Source of the DNA: Sphingomonas sp.
Lineage (GTDB): Bacteria; Pseudomonadota; Alphaproteobacteria; Sphingomonadales; Sphingomonadaceae
NCBI GenBank assembly: GCA_021732445.1
Contig: JAKFUZ010000001.1
Span: forward strand, 124,001-188,000
Length of the DNA stretch: 64,000 nt
Reading direction: 5' to 3'
A program made the translations under genes and the position numbers. The notes under the pieces were generated by a model that saw only the letters and a list, made by a program, of their open reading frames with translations, did no database searches and was not told the origin of the DNA. Shown piece after piece: positions 8,351 to 17,676 of this stretch (position 1 is the stretch's first letter; the number at the start of each line of letters is the position of its first letter).

Positions 8351-9820
8351 CTATTCCGCCGCGACCGGGGCCGCGGCGCCAAACACGCCCTTCATGCCGA
8401 CATAGCTTGCGGTCTTGCCGAATATGACCCAGTTCACCGTCAGCCCGAAGCCCACCGTCGTGATGAGCGTGACCAGCATCAGGTGGATGTAATGCAGCCC
8501 GAACGGCGCATAGACAAAGGTGAAAAACGCATAGAGCAGCACGCCGAAAATGACCCCCGAAATCGCGGCCATCGCGTCCACATTGGTGAAGAGCAGACCG
8601 ACGATGAACGCGCTCAATATGGGCATGGAGAGCAGACCGTTCAGTTGCTGCAACAGGTTGATGATGCTGATCGCGCTGGAATAAACCGGAATCATCGCAA
8701 TAGCGACGACAATGAACAGGAGCGACGCAATCGCGTTCACCCGGCGCACATCGGCGGTCTTGCTCACATATTTCTGGTGGATATCGCACACATATAGCGC
8801 GCAGGCCGAGTTCAGCACCGCGACGAAATGGGTGGCGACGCTCGTCACCAGGATTGCGGCAAACAACCCTGACATCCAGGGCGGCAGCAACCGCCCGACC
8901 AGCGTGCCGAACGAGGCATCACCGATATTGCCATAGAGTTTATACGCGACCACGCCCGGCAGCACGACAATCGCCGGCACGATGAGGATGCGGATGGCGG
9001 CGGCCGCCAGCACCCCCTTTTGCGCCTCGCGCACCGTGGGGCTGGCCATTGCCCGCTGGGTGATCGCCTGATTGGTTGACCAGTAGAAAATCTGGATGAA
9101 GATCATACCGGTGAAAAGCGTTGGCCAGGGGATGGGGCTTTGGGCATTGCCAATGAGGGTGACGCGCTCGGGCGGAACGCCGCTCAGGTCGAAATTGACA
9201 GCGCCAAGCGACAAGAGCACCAGCGCCGAGCAGATGATGAGCAGGCCAATGCCGGCAAATGTCTCTGAAATGGCAACCGCGCGCAGGCCACCGAGCAGGC
9301 CATAACAGCCGCCCATTATGGCAATCGCCGTGCCCAGCACCATCAGCGGCACGTGCACGCCAAACACCGTCTGCAGGAACAGCGACCCGGTGTAGAGCGC
9401 CGACGGCATGGAGAGAAACACATAGCCGGCCATGAACAAGGTGGAGATCATCGTGCGGATGCGATCGTCCTTGTAGCGCTGCTCCAGCAGTTCGGTCGTG
9501 GTGGTGCAGTTGGTACGGTAATAAATCGGCACGAACACAAAGGCGAGGATGAGCAGGCCGACAAACCCCGCCAGTTCCCACCAGGCCAGGATCAGCGTCT
9601 GCCCGCCATTATTGCCGACAAGCTGCTCGGTACCTAGATTGGTGATGGTGATCGAGCCCGCCACATAGGCCCAGGTAAGCCCGCCGCTGGCCAGAAAAAC
9701 CTCGCGCGTGGCGTCTTTGCTGGTCGCGTGCGGGGCACGGCATTTCCACCAGGTCAGGCCGCCGATCAGCGCGATCATCGCCGCAAAGATAAGTAATTGC
9801 ACTGCGCCGCCAATCGCCAT
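8351..9820 (-). CDS. Sodium:solute symporter (SSS family), probably for a sugar
   Basis: 489 residues from ATG 9820 (MAIGGAVQLL), a start at the first helix; the frame extends 25 residues upstream without membrane character. About 14 hydrophobic helices are visible, with the SSS N-terminal substitution W-K-C-R loop, ASGGLTWAYVAGSITITNLGTEQ, and the GGLRAVAISETFAG segment resembling SGLT-type sugar symporters. Placed between a GH42 beta-galactosidase and a KDPGal aldolase gene on the same strand (46 bases after the GH42 stop), it most likely imports galactose, lactose or a galactoside across the inner membrane. Confidence 0.9.
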   Translation of the reverse strand: MAIGGAVQLLIFAAMIALIGGLTWWKCRAPHATSKDATREVFLASGGLTWAYVAGSITITNLGTEQLVGNNGGQTLILAWWELAGFVGLLILAFVFVPIYYRTNCTTTTELLEQRYKDDRIRTMISTLFMAGYVFLSMPSALYTGSLFLQTVFGVHVPLMVLGTAIAIMGGCYGLLGGLRAVAISETFAGIGLLIICSALVLLSLGAVNFDLSGVPPERVTLIGNAQSPIPWPTLFTGMIFIQIFYWSTNQAITQRAMASPTVREAQKGVLAAAAIRILIVPAIVVLPGVVAYKLYGNIGDASFGTLVGRLLPPWMSGLFAAILVTSVATHFVAVLNSACALYVCDIHQKYVSKTADVRRVNAIASLLFIVVAIAMIPVYSSAISIINLLQQLNGLLSMPILSAFIVGLLFTNVDAMAAISGVIFGVLLYAFFTFVYAPFGLHYIHLMLVTLITTVGFGLTVNWVIFGKTASYVGMKGVFGAAAPVAAE

Positions 9821-9866
9821 TGTCACCCCATCCTTTGTCGGCTGGTCGCCCAGCGCGCTGGTGTTG

Positions 9867-11828
9867 TCATGCCGTCCGCCAGACCGATACGCCATAAGGC
9901 GGGATCATCGCGCCGCCGATCACAAAAGCGGCATCGTCTGGTGCCGGCGCCGGCGCCGCATCGGCGGCATAGTTGAATGCGAACTTGAAGCCGCCGCGCC
10001 GTGCGGTGCGCAGGGTTCGCGGCAGGTCGGTCGTGGCGAGCCCCCGCTCTGCAGCAAGCGCGCCAAACAGATGGTCGAGATAGGCGTCATCGGTTACGCA
10101 GCCAATATAGATGGCGCGTCCGGCGCGAACGACGGCCGGTTCGCCCTCGGCATAATGCGCGATCACCTCGCCCCCGGCGAGCACGTCGATCGCCTCCCGC
10201 CAGGCGCTGCATTCAAACGGCCGGTTGCCAGCGATGAGCGGCTCCGAACAGTCCGGGCGGAGGGTTTCAACCGCGCGTACCCTGAGCGGCAAAAGCGGGC
10301 GAAGCGCGCCCGGTGCCAGGCCGTCCGGCAGGCTGAATTCACGGGTCTTGGCGCCTGAGCGCGGACCGAACACCAGCGTGGCGGTGCTTGCCTCCAGCGC
10401 GCCGATGGCGGCTGCATCGGGCATGGCGAGCATTGGCGCGACGACGAGCTTGTACCCGGCAAGATCGGTACCCGGCGGCACGCAGTCAACATCCAGACCA
10501 AGGCCGCGGAGCGCCGAATAGAAGCGCAGCACCTGCCGGTCATAATCATAGCCGGCGCCGTGGCGCTGGATGTCGCTTGCATAGCGCGCTTCAACATCAA
10601 TGATGAGCGCAACATCTGCCCGCGCGCGCGGCGCATCGAGTGGGCCCAGTGCGGCAAGATCGCTGCTCAGCAGCGCTATTTCGCCCCAGGCCTCGGCGGG
10701 TTCCGAATCGGGGCGGATTAGCCCGGCGTGCATTTGTTCCTGCGCAAACGGCACCTGCCGCCAGCGGAAATAGCTGACACAGGCGGCCCCATGGGCAAAG
10801 GCCTGGAGTGTCCACAGGCGGACCATGCCGGGCGCCGGAATGGGGTTGTGCGGTGCCCAGTTAACTGGGCCGGGTTGTTGCTCCATCAGCCAGAAGGGCG
10901 CAGCGCTCAGGCCGCGCGTCTGGTCCAGCATCAGGCCAGTAAGGTCGGGCAGGCCGGTGCGCATGAACGGGCGGAGCTGATCGGCCGGGGCCTGTGCGAG
11001 CACCTGATCGGTAAAGCCGAGCGGATAATTGTCGAAGCTTGCGAAATCGAGACTTTTGGCCAGCGCGTGCGCGTCAATGCCGGTTTGCGCGATGGGGATG
11101 AAGTTGTGGGTGATCCACTGGTTTTTGGCATGAGCGCGGATGGCGTCGACCATCGCCTGATGCCAGGCGATCACCTGATCCGATGAAAAGCGCCGCCACG
11201 CCAGCCGGTGCGCGGGGCTGGTCTCCGTCACCGTAAGGATGGGCAGTTCGATCTCGTCGAAATCGCGATATTCCATTGACCAGAATACGTTGCCCCACGC
11301 GGCATTCAGCGTCTCGATGGTGGTATAGCGCGCCGCGCACCAGCGGCGAAACGCGTCGCGGGCCGCGTCCGATCCGCTGGGTGCGGTGTCGTGACAGCAA
11401 AGTTCATTGTCGGTTTGCCACCCGGCCACATGCCGGTTGGTGCCATAGCGCCGGGCAAGCGCTGTGGTTATGCGCACTGCTTCCAGCCGATAGGCTTCGC
11501 TGGAAAAGTCATAATGCCGCCTTGAGCCAAAGCCGCGGACCCGGCCCGTGCGCGGGTCGACTGGCAGCATGGCGGGGTCGCGGTCGACGAGCCATTTGGG
11601 CGGCGTCGCGGTTGGCGTGCCGATCACGACCCTGAGGCCGGCCTCGCCCAGAATGTCAATCGCGCGGTCGAACCAGGCAAAGTCATAATTGCCCGGCACC
11701 GGTTCCAGCCGCGACCAGGCGAATTCCCCGATGCGCACCGTCGACAATCCAAGCGCGCGCATCCGCTGGGCGTCTTCTGCCCATATCGCCTCCGGCCAAT
11801 GTTCTGGATAATAGCAAACGCCGAGCAT
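9867..11828 (-). CDS. Beta-galactosidase, glycoside hydrolase family 42
   Basis: 653 residues from ATG 11828 (MLGVCYYPEHWPE), which has a good AGGAGAG ribosome site; an upstream extension of the frame is not supported. GH42 hallmarks: the N-terminal YYPEHWP, acid/base Glu142 in WQTDNELCCH, and nucleophile Glu316 in PFWLMEQQPGPVNW, in a TIM barrel of ~390 residues. A trimerisation domain (about 400-590) and a small C-terminal beta domain follow. No signal peptide is seen, so the enzyme acts in the cytoplasm on imported beta-galactosides. First gene of the galactoside operon; it is divergent from ubiA. Confidence 0.94.
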   Translation of the reverse strand: MLGVCYYPEHWPEAIWAEDAQRMRALGLSTVRIGEFAWSRLEPVPGNYDFAWFDRAIDILGEAGLRVVIGTPTATPPKWLVDRDPAMLPVDPRTGRVRGFGSRRHYDFSSEAYRLEAVRITTALARRYGTNRHVAGWQTDNELCCHDTAPSGSDAARDAFRRWCAARYTTIETLNAAWGNVFWSMEYRDFDEIELPILTVTETSPAHRLAWRRFSSDQVIAWHQAMVDAIRAHAKNQWITHNFIPIAQTGIDAHALAKSLDFASFDNYPLGFTDQVLAQAPADQLRPFMRTGLPDLTGLMLDQTRGLSAAPFWLMEQQPGPVNWAPHNPIPAPGMVRLWTLQAFAHGAACVSYFRWRQVPFAQEQMHAGLIRPDSEPAEAWGEIALLSSDLAALGPLDAPRARADVALIIDVEARYASDIQRHGAGYDYDRQVLRFYSALRGLGLDVDCVPPGTDLAGYKLVVAPMLAMPDAAAIGALEASTATLVFGPRSGAKTREFSLPDGLAPGALRPLLPLRVRAVETLRPDCSEPLIAGNRPFECSAWREAIDVLAGGEVIAHYAEGEPAVVRAGRAIYIGCVTDDAYLDHLFGALAAERGLATTDLPRTLRTARRGGFKFAFNYAADAAPAPAPDDAAFVIGGAMIPPYGVSVWRTA

Positions 11829-11985
11829 TGTCTCTCCTGTGATCGACGCCTTGGGCCGGGCTGATATATACGCAGGCGCGCAGTGTCTGACCGGCGAACG
11901 TTGTGACGGCGCCGGGGCGGGACGGCAATGATAATATTTGTTTTTGAATCGGCCGCATGCCGAAAATGCCGCAAGGAACACGCCA

Positions 11986-12900
11986 GTGAGCGCAGATATC
12001 GTACCCGACAGCGAGCATCACGGGCTTTTGCGGCTGCTGCCGGCACCACTCAGGCCGTTTGCGGCGCTTGCCCGGTTTGACCGGCCAATCGGCTGGTGGC
12101 TGTTGTTCTGGCCCGGCGCCTGGGCCGTTGCGCTTGGCGGCGGTTCTGTGCCCGACTGGCCCATAATCGCCTGGCTGCTGCTCGGCGCCATCGCGATGCG
12201 CGGTGCAGGCTGCGTCTATAACGACATCATCGACCGCGATCTTGACGCGCAAGTGGGGCGCACCCGCGCCCGCCCGCTGGCCAGTGGCGTGGTCAGCGTT
12301 CGCGCGGCATGGGGCTGGCTTGCGTTGCTGTGCCTCATCGGGCTGGCGGTTCTGGTGCAGCTTCGGCCGTTTTCGGCGGCGGTTGCGCTGTGCAGTCTTG
12401 CGCCGGTTGCCGCCTATCCGTTCATGAAACGGATAACGTGGTGGCCGCAGGCATGGCTCGGCATCGTGTTTTCATGGGCAGCTTTGGTCGGTTGGGCGGA
12501 GGAGCGCGGTGCGCTGACGCTGGCGGGTGGCCTGCTCTATCTGGGCAGCATCGCCTGGGTGGTGGGGTATGACACCATTTATTCGTTGCAGGACCGCGAT
12601 GATGATGCGCTGGTCGGCATCCGGTCGTCGGCGCGGGCGCTTGGCCCGCATGTGAAGGCCGGGGTGATGTGCTTCTATGCGCTGGCAATTGCGCTATGGG
12701 CCGCGGCCTTCTGGGTGATTCGCCCTGACGTGCTGGCGCTGGCGGCGTTGCTGCCGGTCGCGGCACATCTGGCATGGCAGGCGCTAACGCTGGTGCCCGA
12801 CGATGGCGCAGGCGCGCTGGCGCGCTTCCGGTCCAATCGCGCAGCGGGCGCCTTGATGGCTGCCGGGTGCCTGGTCGTAGGGGTGACCGCACCGATATAG
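11986..12900 (+). CDS. ubiA: 4-hydroxybenzoate polyprenyltransferase
   Basis: 304 residues from GTG 11986, chosen because AAGGA lies 8 bases upstream and family members begin shortly before the DRPIGWWLLFWPG segment. UbiA prenyltransferase with both Asp-rich motifs: NDIIDRDLDAQVGRTRARPL and YDTIYSLQDRDDD. About eight to nine transmembrane helices are visible. It attaches the polyprenyl tail to 4-hydroxybenzoate in ubiquinone synthesis, at the inner membrane. It is divergent from the GH42 gene with a 157-base AT-richer gap that must hold both promoters, and 41 bases separate it from pmbA downstream. Confidence 0.95.
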   Translation: MSADIVPDSEHHGLLRLLPAPLRPFAALARFDRPIGWWLLFWPGAWAVALGGGSVPDWPIIAWLLLGAIAMRGAGCVYNDIIDRDLDAQVGRTRARPLASGVVSVRAAWGWLALLCLIGLAVLVQLRPFSAAVALCSLAPVAAYPFMKRITWWPQAWLGIVFSWAALVGWAEERGALTLAGGLLYLGSIAWVVGYDTIYSLQDRDDDALVGIRSSARALGPHVKAGVMCFYALAIALWAAAFWVIRPDVLALAALLPVAAHLAWQALTLVPDDGAGALARFRSNRAAGALMAAGCLVVGVTAPI

Positions 12901-12941
12901 AAAAGGTTCAAATCCCTCCGCATGTCGCTTAAGGCGGGCAG

Positions 12942-14288
12942 ATGGACAGCATCGACATCGCCTGTGCAAGGGCAGAAGATTGTGTCGCGCGCGCGCGGCT
13001 GGCTGGCGCGGCGGCGGCGGATGCGCTGGTCGCCGGCAGCATGTCGGTTGAGGTTTCGGTGCGGCTGGGCGCGCTTGAAGATGTCGGCCGGTCAGAGGGA
13101 ACGCAGTTGGGCCTGCGGGTTTTTGTCGGCAAGCGCAGCGCGAGCGTCTCAACGTCCGACATGAGTTCGGCAGCGCTTGATGCGCTGGTTGAGCGCGCCA
13201 TCGCCATGGCTCGCGAAGCACCCGAGGACGAGTGGGCCGGCCTTGCGCCGGCTGACCGGCTGTTAAAGGGCAGCGCGCCGCAGCTCGATCTGTTCGACCC
13301 CGCCGAACCCTCACCTGAGGCGCTCCGCGCGCGCGCGCTTGAGGCCGAAGACGCGGCCCGCGCGGTCGATGGCGTGAGCAACAGTGAAGGCGCGGGCGCC
13401 AGTTTTTCGCACAGCGTGGTGGCGCTGGCGACAAGCCACGGCTTTTCGGGCGCGTATCGCGCTTCGTCGCACGGGGTTTCGGCCAGCGTGCTGGCGGGCG
13501 CGGGCAGCGCGATGGTGCGCGACTATGCGTATCACTCCGCGCGCCACCTGGCCCGCGTTGAGGCGCCGGCGCTGGTCGGCACGCGGGCGGGCGCGCGCAC
13601 CGTGGCGCGGCTCAACCCCGGCCAGCCAGCGAGCGGCAGCGTCCCGATCGTCTATGATCCGCGCGTGAGCAGCAGCCTGCTGGGGCATCTCATCGGGGCG
13701 ATTGCCGGCCAGTCGATCACCCGCAAGTCCAGCTTTCTGCTGCACGCGCTTGGCACGCAGGTTTTTGCGCGCGGTGTCCATATCCGCGACGATCCGCATT
13801 TGCCGCAAGGTCTGCGCTCGCGCCCGTTCGATGGCGAGGGGTTGCCGGTCTCGCCGAGGGAGATTGTGCGCGACGGGGTGCTGGAGACGTGGCTGCTTGA
13901 CAGCACCTCGGCCCGGCAGTTGCGGCTGGAGCCAACCGGCCATGCCGCGCGCGGGGTGAGCGGCGCGCCGGGCATATCGTCGAGCAACCTGTTCCTCGCG
14001 CCGGGCCATCTGCCGCCTGCGACCCTCATTGCCGACATCGACCACGGCATTTACGTGACCGAGCTGATCGGCATGGGCGTGAACGGGGTTACGGGTGATT
14101 ATAGCCGGGGTGCAGCGGGGTTCCTCATCGAAGGTGGGGCGATAACCACCCCGGTTGCCGAATTCACCATTGCGGGCAACCTGATTGACATGTTCGCTGC
14201 GCTCACACCGGCGAGCGATCTTGAATTCCGCTATGGCATCAATGCGCCGACGCTGCGTATCGACGGGATGACGGTGGCCAGTGGCTGA
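12942..14288 (+). CDS. pmbA: TldD/PmbA family metalloprotease subunit (PmbA/TldE)
   Basis: 448 residues, the usual length for PmbA. Features include the N-terminal ligand domain (SVEVSVRLGALEDVGRSEG), and the C-terminal region GIYVTELIGMGVNGVTGDYSRGAAGF and EFTIAGNLIDMF, which are the strongest family motifs. The HExxxH metal motif belongs to the partner TldD and is absent here, as expected for PmbA. TldD/TldE acts in peptide maturation and in degradation of unfolded peptides in other bacteria. tldD is not in the window. The stop overlaps the start of the next gene. Confidence 0.93.
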   Translation: MDSIDIACARAEDCVARARLAGAAAADALVAGSMSVEVSVRLGALEDVGRSEGTQLGLRVFVGKRSASVSTSDMSSAALDALVERAIAMAREAPEDEWAGLAPADRLLKGSAPQLDLFDPAEPSPEALRARALEAEDAARAVDGVSNSEGAGASFSHSVVALATSHGFSGAYRASSHGVSASVLAGAGSAMVRDYAYHSARHLARVEAPALVGTRAGARTVARLNPGQPASGSVPIVYDPRVSSSLLGHLIGAIAGQSITRKSSFLLHALGTQVFARGVHIRDDPHLPQGLRSRPFDGEGLPVSPREIVRDGVLETWLLDSTSARQLRLEPTGHAARGVSGAPGISSSNLFLAPGHLPPATLIADIDHGIYVTELIGMGVNGVTGDYSRGAAGFLIEGGAITTPVAEFTIAGNLIDMFAALTPASDLEFRYGINAPTLRIDGMTVASG

Positions 14289-15069
14289 GGATATGCTCGC
14301 GGCCGTATCGGCCATCACCGCCGAGGCCGGAGCGCTGGCGCTGTCGCGCTGGCAGGATGATTTCGGGCGCTGGGAAAAGTCGCCGGGCCAGCTCGTCAGC
14401 GATGTTGATCTTGAAGTCGATGCGCTGCTCCGCGACCGGCTGATGGCGCTTGATCCGGCGGCGGGCTGGCTGTCGGAGGAAACCGCCGACAACCCCGATC
14501 GGCTGGCCTGCGCGCGGCTGTGGGTGGTCGACCCGATTGATGGCACGCGCGATTATCTCCGCCGGCGGCCGGGTTGGGCGGTGTCGGTTGCGCTTGTCGA
14601 GCATGGTGTGCCGGTGCTCGGTGTGCTCGATGTGCCGGCGCGCGGGGAGCATTGGCGGGCAGCGGCTGGAACCGGCGCCTTTCGCGGCGATGCGCGCATC
14701 CGGGTTGGCGGGCGCACCGATTTTGCCGGGTCACGCGTGCCGGCTGATAATCTGCCCAAGGCCGACAATATGCTGCTGATGGTCGCCAAGCCGAACTCGA
14801 TTGCGCTGCGCATCGCGATGGTTGCCGCCGACGAGGCCGATCTCGTGGCGACGCTGCGCTGGGGGCATGAGTGGGATATTGCCGCCGCCGTGCTGATTGC
14901 GGCCGAGGCGGGGGCGACCGTCAGCGATGCGTTTGGCCAGCCGCTTGCCTTTAACACACCAAGCGCCCAGGCATTTGGTGTGCTGGCGTCGGTACCCGGC
15001 ATTCATGCCGCCGCGGTCGACAAGCTGGCCGATCGCGCCAAGGCGCTGGTTGGCGTGGAACAACGCTAA
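14281..15069 (+). CDS. Inositol monophosphatase family phosphatase, CysQ-like
   Basis: 262 residues from GTG 14281, overlapping the pmbA stop by 8 bases. Family motifs in order: LSEET (first metal Glu pair), WVVDPIDGTRDY (metal Asp and IDGT loop), and GHEWDIAAAVLIAAEAGATVSD (third metal Asp). These are the Mg2+-dependent, Li+-sensitive phosphatases. The sequence is closer to the CysQ / 3'(2'),5'-bisphosphate nucleotidase branch than to SuhB, so removal of PAP during sulfate assimilation is the likeliest role, but inositol-phosphate or other sugar-phosphate substrates are possible. Confidence 0.88.
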   Translation: MAEDMLAAVSAITAEAGALALSRWQDDFGRWEKSPGQLVSDVDLEVDALLRDRLMALDPAAGWLSEETADNPDRLACARLWVVDPIDGTRDYLRRRPGWAVSVALVEHGVPVLGVLDVPARGEHWRAAAGTGAFRGDARIRVGGRTDFAGSRVPADNLPKADNMLLMVAKPNSIALRIAMVAADEADLVATLRWGHEWDIAAAVLIAAEAGATVSDAFGQPLAFNTPSAQAFGVLASVPGIHAAAVDKLADRAKALVGVEQR

Positions 15070-15157
15070 CCCCTTGCTCCGGGGCCGTTGCGCAGGCTAG
15101 TCTGGCCGATAGCGGCGGCGTAATGCGCAACCGGCCCGCAACGAAAATCTGAGGACC

Positions 15158-15529
15158 GTGACCGAACCGACCATCACCTGGGAAGACGTGCTGGAAGTGG
15201 GCGCCGGTGGCCCCGGCTGCGGCCGCTTGCTCATCAACGGGCGCCAGCCCAAGGGCGGTTATCGCTATTTGCCGCCCGCCATTTATCATGACGGGCATGT
15301 CTATGCCTCAACCTTCGTGCCCGGTGGTTTCATCGTGTGCGCGGTAGACCCCGAGCGGCTGACCCGGCAGGAAATGACCGGTCGGCTGCCCTATGTTCGG
15401 CTGCATATGATCGACGACACGTGCCTGGTATATTTTGACCGGCATGATGCCGACACTACCCGCCGCTTGCGGTTGCAGCGCAAGCAGGGCGTGATTGACA
15501 GGATGTTCGGGAGCCGCAAGCAGGATTGA
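15158..15529 (+). CDS. Conserved hypothetical protein
   Basis: 123 residues from GTG 15158 with a GAGG ribosome site five bases before it. No domain is recognised. The protein is soluble, beta-rich and Tyr/Gly-rich in the middle (GGYRYLPPAIYHDGHVYASTF), and ends in a basic tail (RLRLQRKQGVIDRMFGSRKQD). No signal peptide or membrane segment. It follows the phosphatase gene by 88 bases and is convergent with the FrnE-like gene. Clean codon use and a ribosome site suggest a real gene. Confidence 0.65.
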   Translation: MTEPTITWEDVLEVGAGGPGCGRLLINGRQPKGGYRYLPPAIYHDGHVYASTFVPGGFIVCAVDPERLTRQEMTGRLPYVRLHMIDDTCLVYFDRHDADTTRRLRLQRKQGVIDRMFGSRKQD

Positions 15530-15542
15530 CTTGCCTGCCGGT

Positions 15543-16190
15543 TCAGCCTTCGGCCACGATCTGGCGGAGCGCCTTTTCGAATATCGCCGGCGGCTGACCA
15601 CCGGAGATCAGATATTTTCCGTTGATGATGATGGCCGGCACGCCGGTAATGCCACGCTCATGGGCCAGGCGCTCGGCCGCGCGCACTTCTCCGGCATATC
15701 GGCCGGAGGCAAGCACTGCGCGCGCCTCCCCGGCATCAAGCCCCACCGCCGCTGCGGCGCCTGCGAGGACGTCATGGTCTGCCGGGTTGCCCTGTTCGGT
15801 GAAATAGACCGCGAACAGCCGGTGTTTGAGCGCGGCCTGCTTGCCCTGCTCCTCTGCCCAGTGGAGCAGGCGGTGCGCGTCGAAGCTGTTGTAGATGCGG
15901 CTGTCTGCGCTGCCCGCCATCGTAAAGCCAAGCTCGGCGGCGCGGGCCTTGATGGTTGCCCGGTTACGCGCCGATTGCTCGGGCGTGGCGCCATATTTTT
16001 CAGCGACATGCTCGCTGATATTCTGGCCTTCGGGCGGCATGTTCGGGTTCAGCTCAAATGGTGCAAAGCGGATGTCCGCCGTCACCTCGTCGCCGATGGC
16101 GGCAAGCGCCTGTTCCAGCCCGGCCAGCCCGATGATGCACCATGGACACACAATGTCGGACACGAACTCGATCTTCAGGGGCGTGGACAT
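15543..16190 (-). CDS. DsbA-family thioredoxin-fold oxidoreductase, FrnE-like
   Basis: 215 residues without a signal peptide, so cytoplasmic. The CPWC active site lies in FVSDIVCPWCIIG and the cis-Pro region is GITGVPAIIINGKYLISGGQP. The helical insert and overall length match the FrnE group (2-hydroxychromene-2-carboxylate isomerase / DsbA-like). FrnE homologues act as cytoplasmic disulfide oxidoreductases in oxidative or radiation stress in some bacteria; polyketide-linked members also exist. A gap of 23 bases separates it from the M48 protease gene upstream on the same strand, so the two may be cotranscribed. Confidence 0.9.
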   Translation of the reverse strand: MSTPLKIEFVSDIVCPWCIIGLAGLEQALAAIGDEVTADIRFAPFELNPNMPPEGQNISEHVAEKYGATPEQSARNRATIKARAAELGFTMAGSADSRIYNSFDAHRLLHWAEEQGKQAALKHRLFAVYFTEQGNPADHDVLAGAAAAVGLDAGEARAVLASGRYAGEVRAAERLAHERGITGVPAIIINGKYLISGGQPPAIFEKALRQIVAEG

Positions 16191-16213
16191 GCCGGTGCCT
16201 TTCGTTCAGCGCG

Positions 16214-17632
16214 TCAGCCTTCGACGATGATCTTCATCAGCATTCCCTGGCTGAGCACGGAACTGTTTGTGAGGCCGTTGAGCGTCAGGAAGCGCTCACG
16301 CTGGAAACTGGGATAGGCCATTTTTGCCGCAAGACTGTCTATCGTGTCATTGCGCCCCACCGTCACGATGCGGACGCGCTTGCCTTTTACGGCCGCTGCC
16401 TCGCTGGCCGACAATGTCGTCATGCTGCTCACGAGCGCGCCAAATGGGCCCATGCCCGATCCCTGTGGTGTGATGAGGGTGAACAAATAGGTGGCGTTGG
16501 GAAAGCGGTAAGCAACCACGGTTGCGTCGACCGCGCGGCCGCTAGCCGCCGCCGCAGTGGTTGCAAAACTATAGTCGATGCCGTTGGTGCGGCCCGATTG
16601 CACGGCCACGCCGGCGCCATTTGCGCCAAGCGTGGTAAATCGCTGAGCGATGGCCGCGCCAAGGTCTGCCGTGGCCGTGCCCAGCGAGAATTGCGCCTGC
16701 CCTCCCGAACCCTGAATGGTGACAGCGTCGGTGCCATTGGCAATCTGGTACCCGGCAGGCGCGGTAAACGCGATGCGCAACGCTGGGTGGCGGAAAGTTT
16801 GGCCCGAGACCACGCCTTGCGCCGGGTCATCATCATAGACCATGCCGTCGAGCATTTTCAGGAACACACTGTCCTGCGCCGGGCGATCTTCCGGCCGGCC
16901 GGTCGCTCGCGCCAGCTCGCGCGCCTTGGCGATGCGCGCCGCGCCATTGGGGTGGGTGGACGCGAACGACGGCACGCTGCTCGTCCGGCCCGCAATCTGG
17001 CCTTGCAGCGTGGTTTCGTTGTTAAGCTGCGTCAGCATCCGCGACATCGCATAAGGCGAATAGCCAGCGGCATAGGAATAGCGCACGCCCAGCCCGTCGG
17101 CCTGATATTCCTGGCCACGGCTGAACCCCAATGTGTAAAGCTGCGCGCCGGTGCCCGCAATCTGCGTGAGCAGGCTGCTGCCGGTCGCGGCGCCAATGCC
17201 AGCGGCCAGGATGGATCCGATGGTTGCCCGCGTGTTGCGCTTCGACGCGTGGTTGGCCGCGACATGGCCGACTTCATGGCCCAGCACTGAGGCAAGCTCG
17301 GCCTCGGAATTCATGAGCGCGAGCAGCTGGCGCGTCACATAGACATAGCCGCCGGGGATGGCGAAGGCGTTTTCAATCGGCGAGTTGAGAAGCGTGATGG
17401 TGAAGTCATCCGCTGCATTCGACAGGCCGGACTGAAGCGCGACACGCTTGCCCACCCGGTCGACAAACGCCACCTGCGGCCCGGCATATTTGCCGCCATA
17501 TTGCGCCAGCAGCTCAGGGTTTGCCTGCGCCCCTTGCGCCTTGTCGCTGGCCGAAATCGAGCGTGTGGCCTGTGCCGACAATGGCGCCACGGGGGCCGCC
17601 AGCAGCAGTGCAGCGATAACGGTTCTGCGCAT
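16214..17632 (-). CDS. Periplasmic M48-family metalloprotease
   Basis: 472 residues from ATG 17632 (MRRTVIAALLLAAPVAPLSAQ), which gives a clean signal peptide and has AAGGGAAG upstream; an upstream in-frame Met does not. The zinc motif H119-E-V-G-H123 is present, with the third ligand Glu in GQEYQADGLG. A region resembling the M48 regulatory part follows, and the C-terminal ~50 residues (VTVGRNDTIDSLAAKMAYPSFQRERFLTLNGL...) look like a LysM-type peptidoglycan-binding fold. This resembles BepA/YfgC-like proteases that monitor outer-membrane protein assembly; that role is inferred. Confidence 0.92.
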   Translation of the reverse strand: MRRTVIAALLLAAPVAPLSAQATRSISASDKAQGAQANPELLAQYGGKYAGPQVAFVDRVGKRVALQSGLSNAADDFTITLLNSPIENAFAIPGGYVYVTRQLLALMNSEAELASVLGHEVGHVAANHASKRNTRATIGSILAAGIGAATGSSLLTQIAGTGAQLYTLGFSRGQEYQADGLGVRYSYAAGYSPYAMSRMLTQLNNETTLQGQIAGRTSSVPSFASTHPNGAARIAKARELARATGRPEDRPAQDSVFLKMLDGMVYDDDPAQGVVSGQTFRHPALRIAFTAPAGYQIANGTDAVTIQGSGGQAQFSLGTATADLGAAIAQRFTTLGANGAGVAVQSGRTNGIDYSFATTAAAASGRAVDATVVAYRFPNATYLFTLITPQGSGMGPFGALVSSMTTLSASEAAAVKGKRVRIVTVGRNDTIDSLAAKMAYPSFQRERFLTLNGLTNSSVLSQGMLMKIIVEG

Positions 17633-17676
17633 CGTCTTCCCTTTGCCTTGGATCGCGTTGGCCAAGCCTAGCGCGA

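Noticed and set aside
12901..12925. GGTTCAAATCCCTC looks like a tRNA T arm
   Set aside because: The flanking bases do not form the T stem and no D, anticodon or acceptor stems can be drawn around it.
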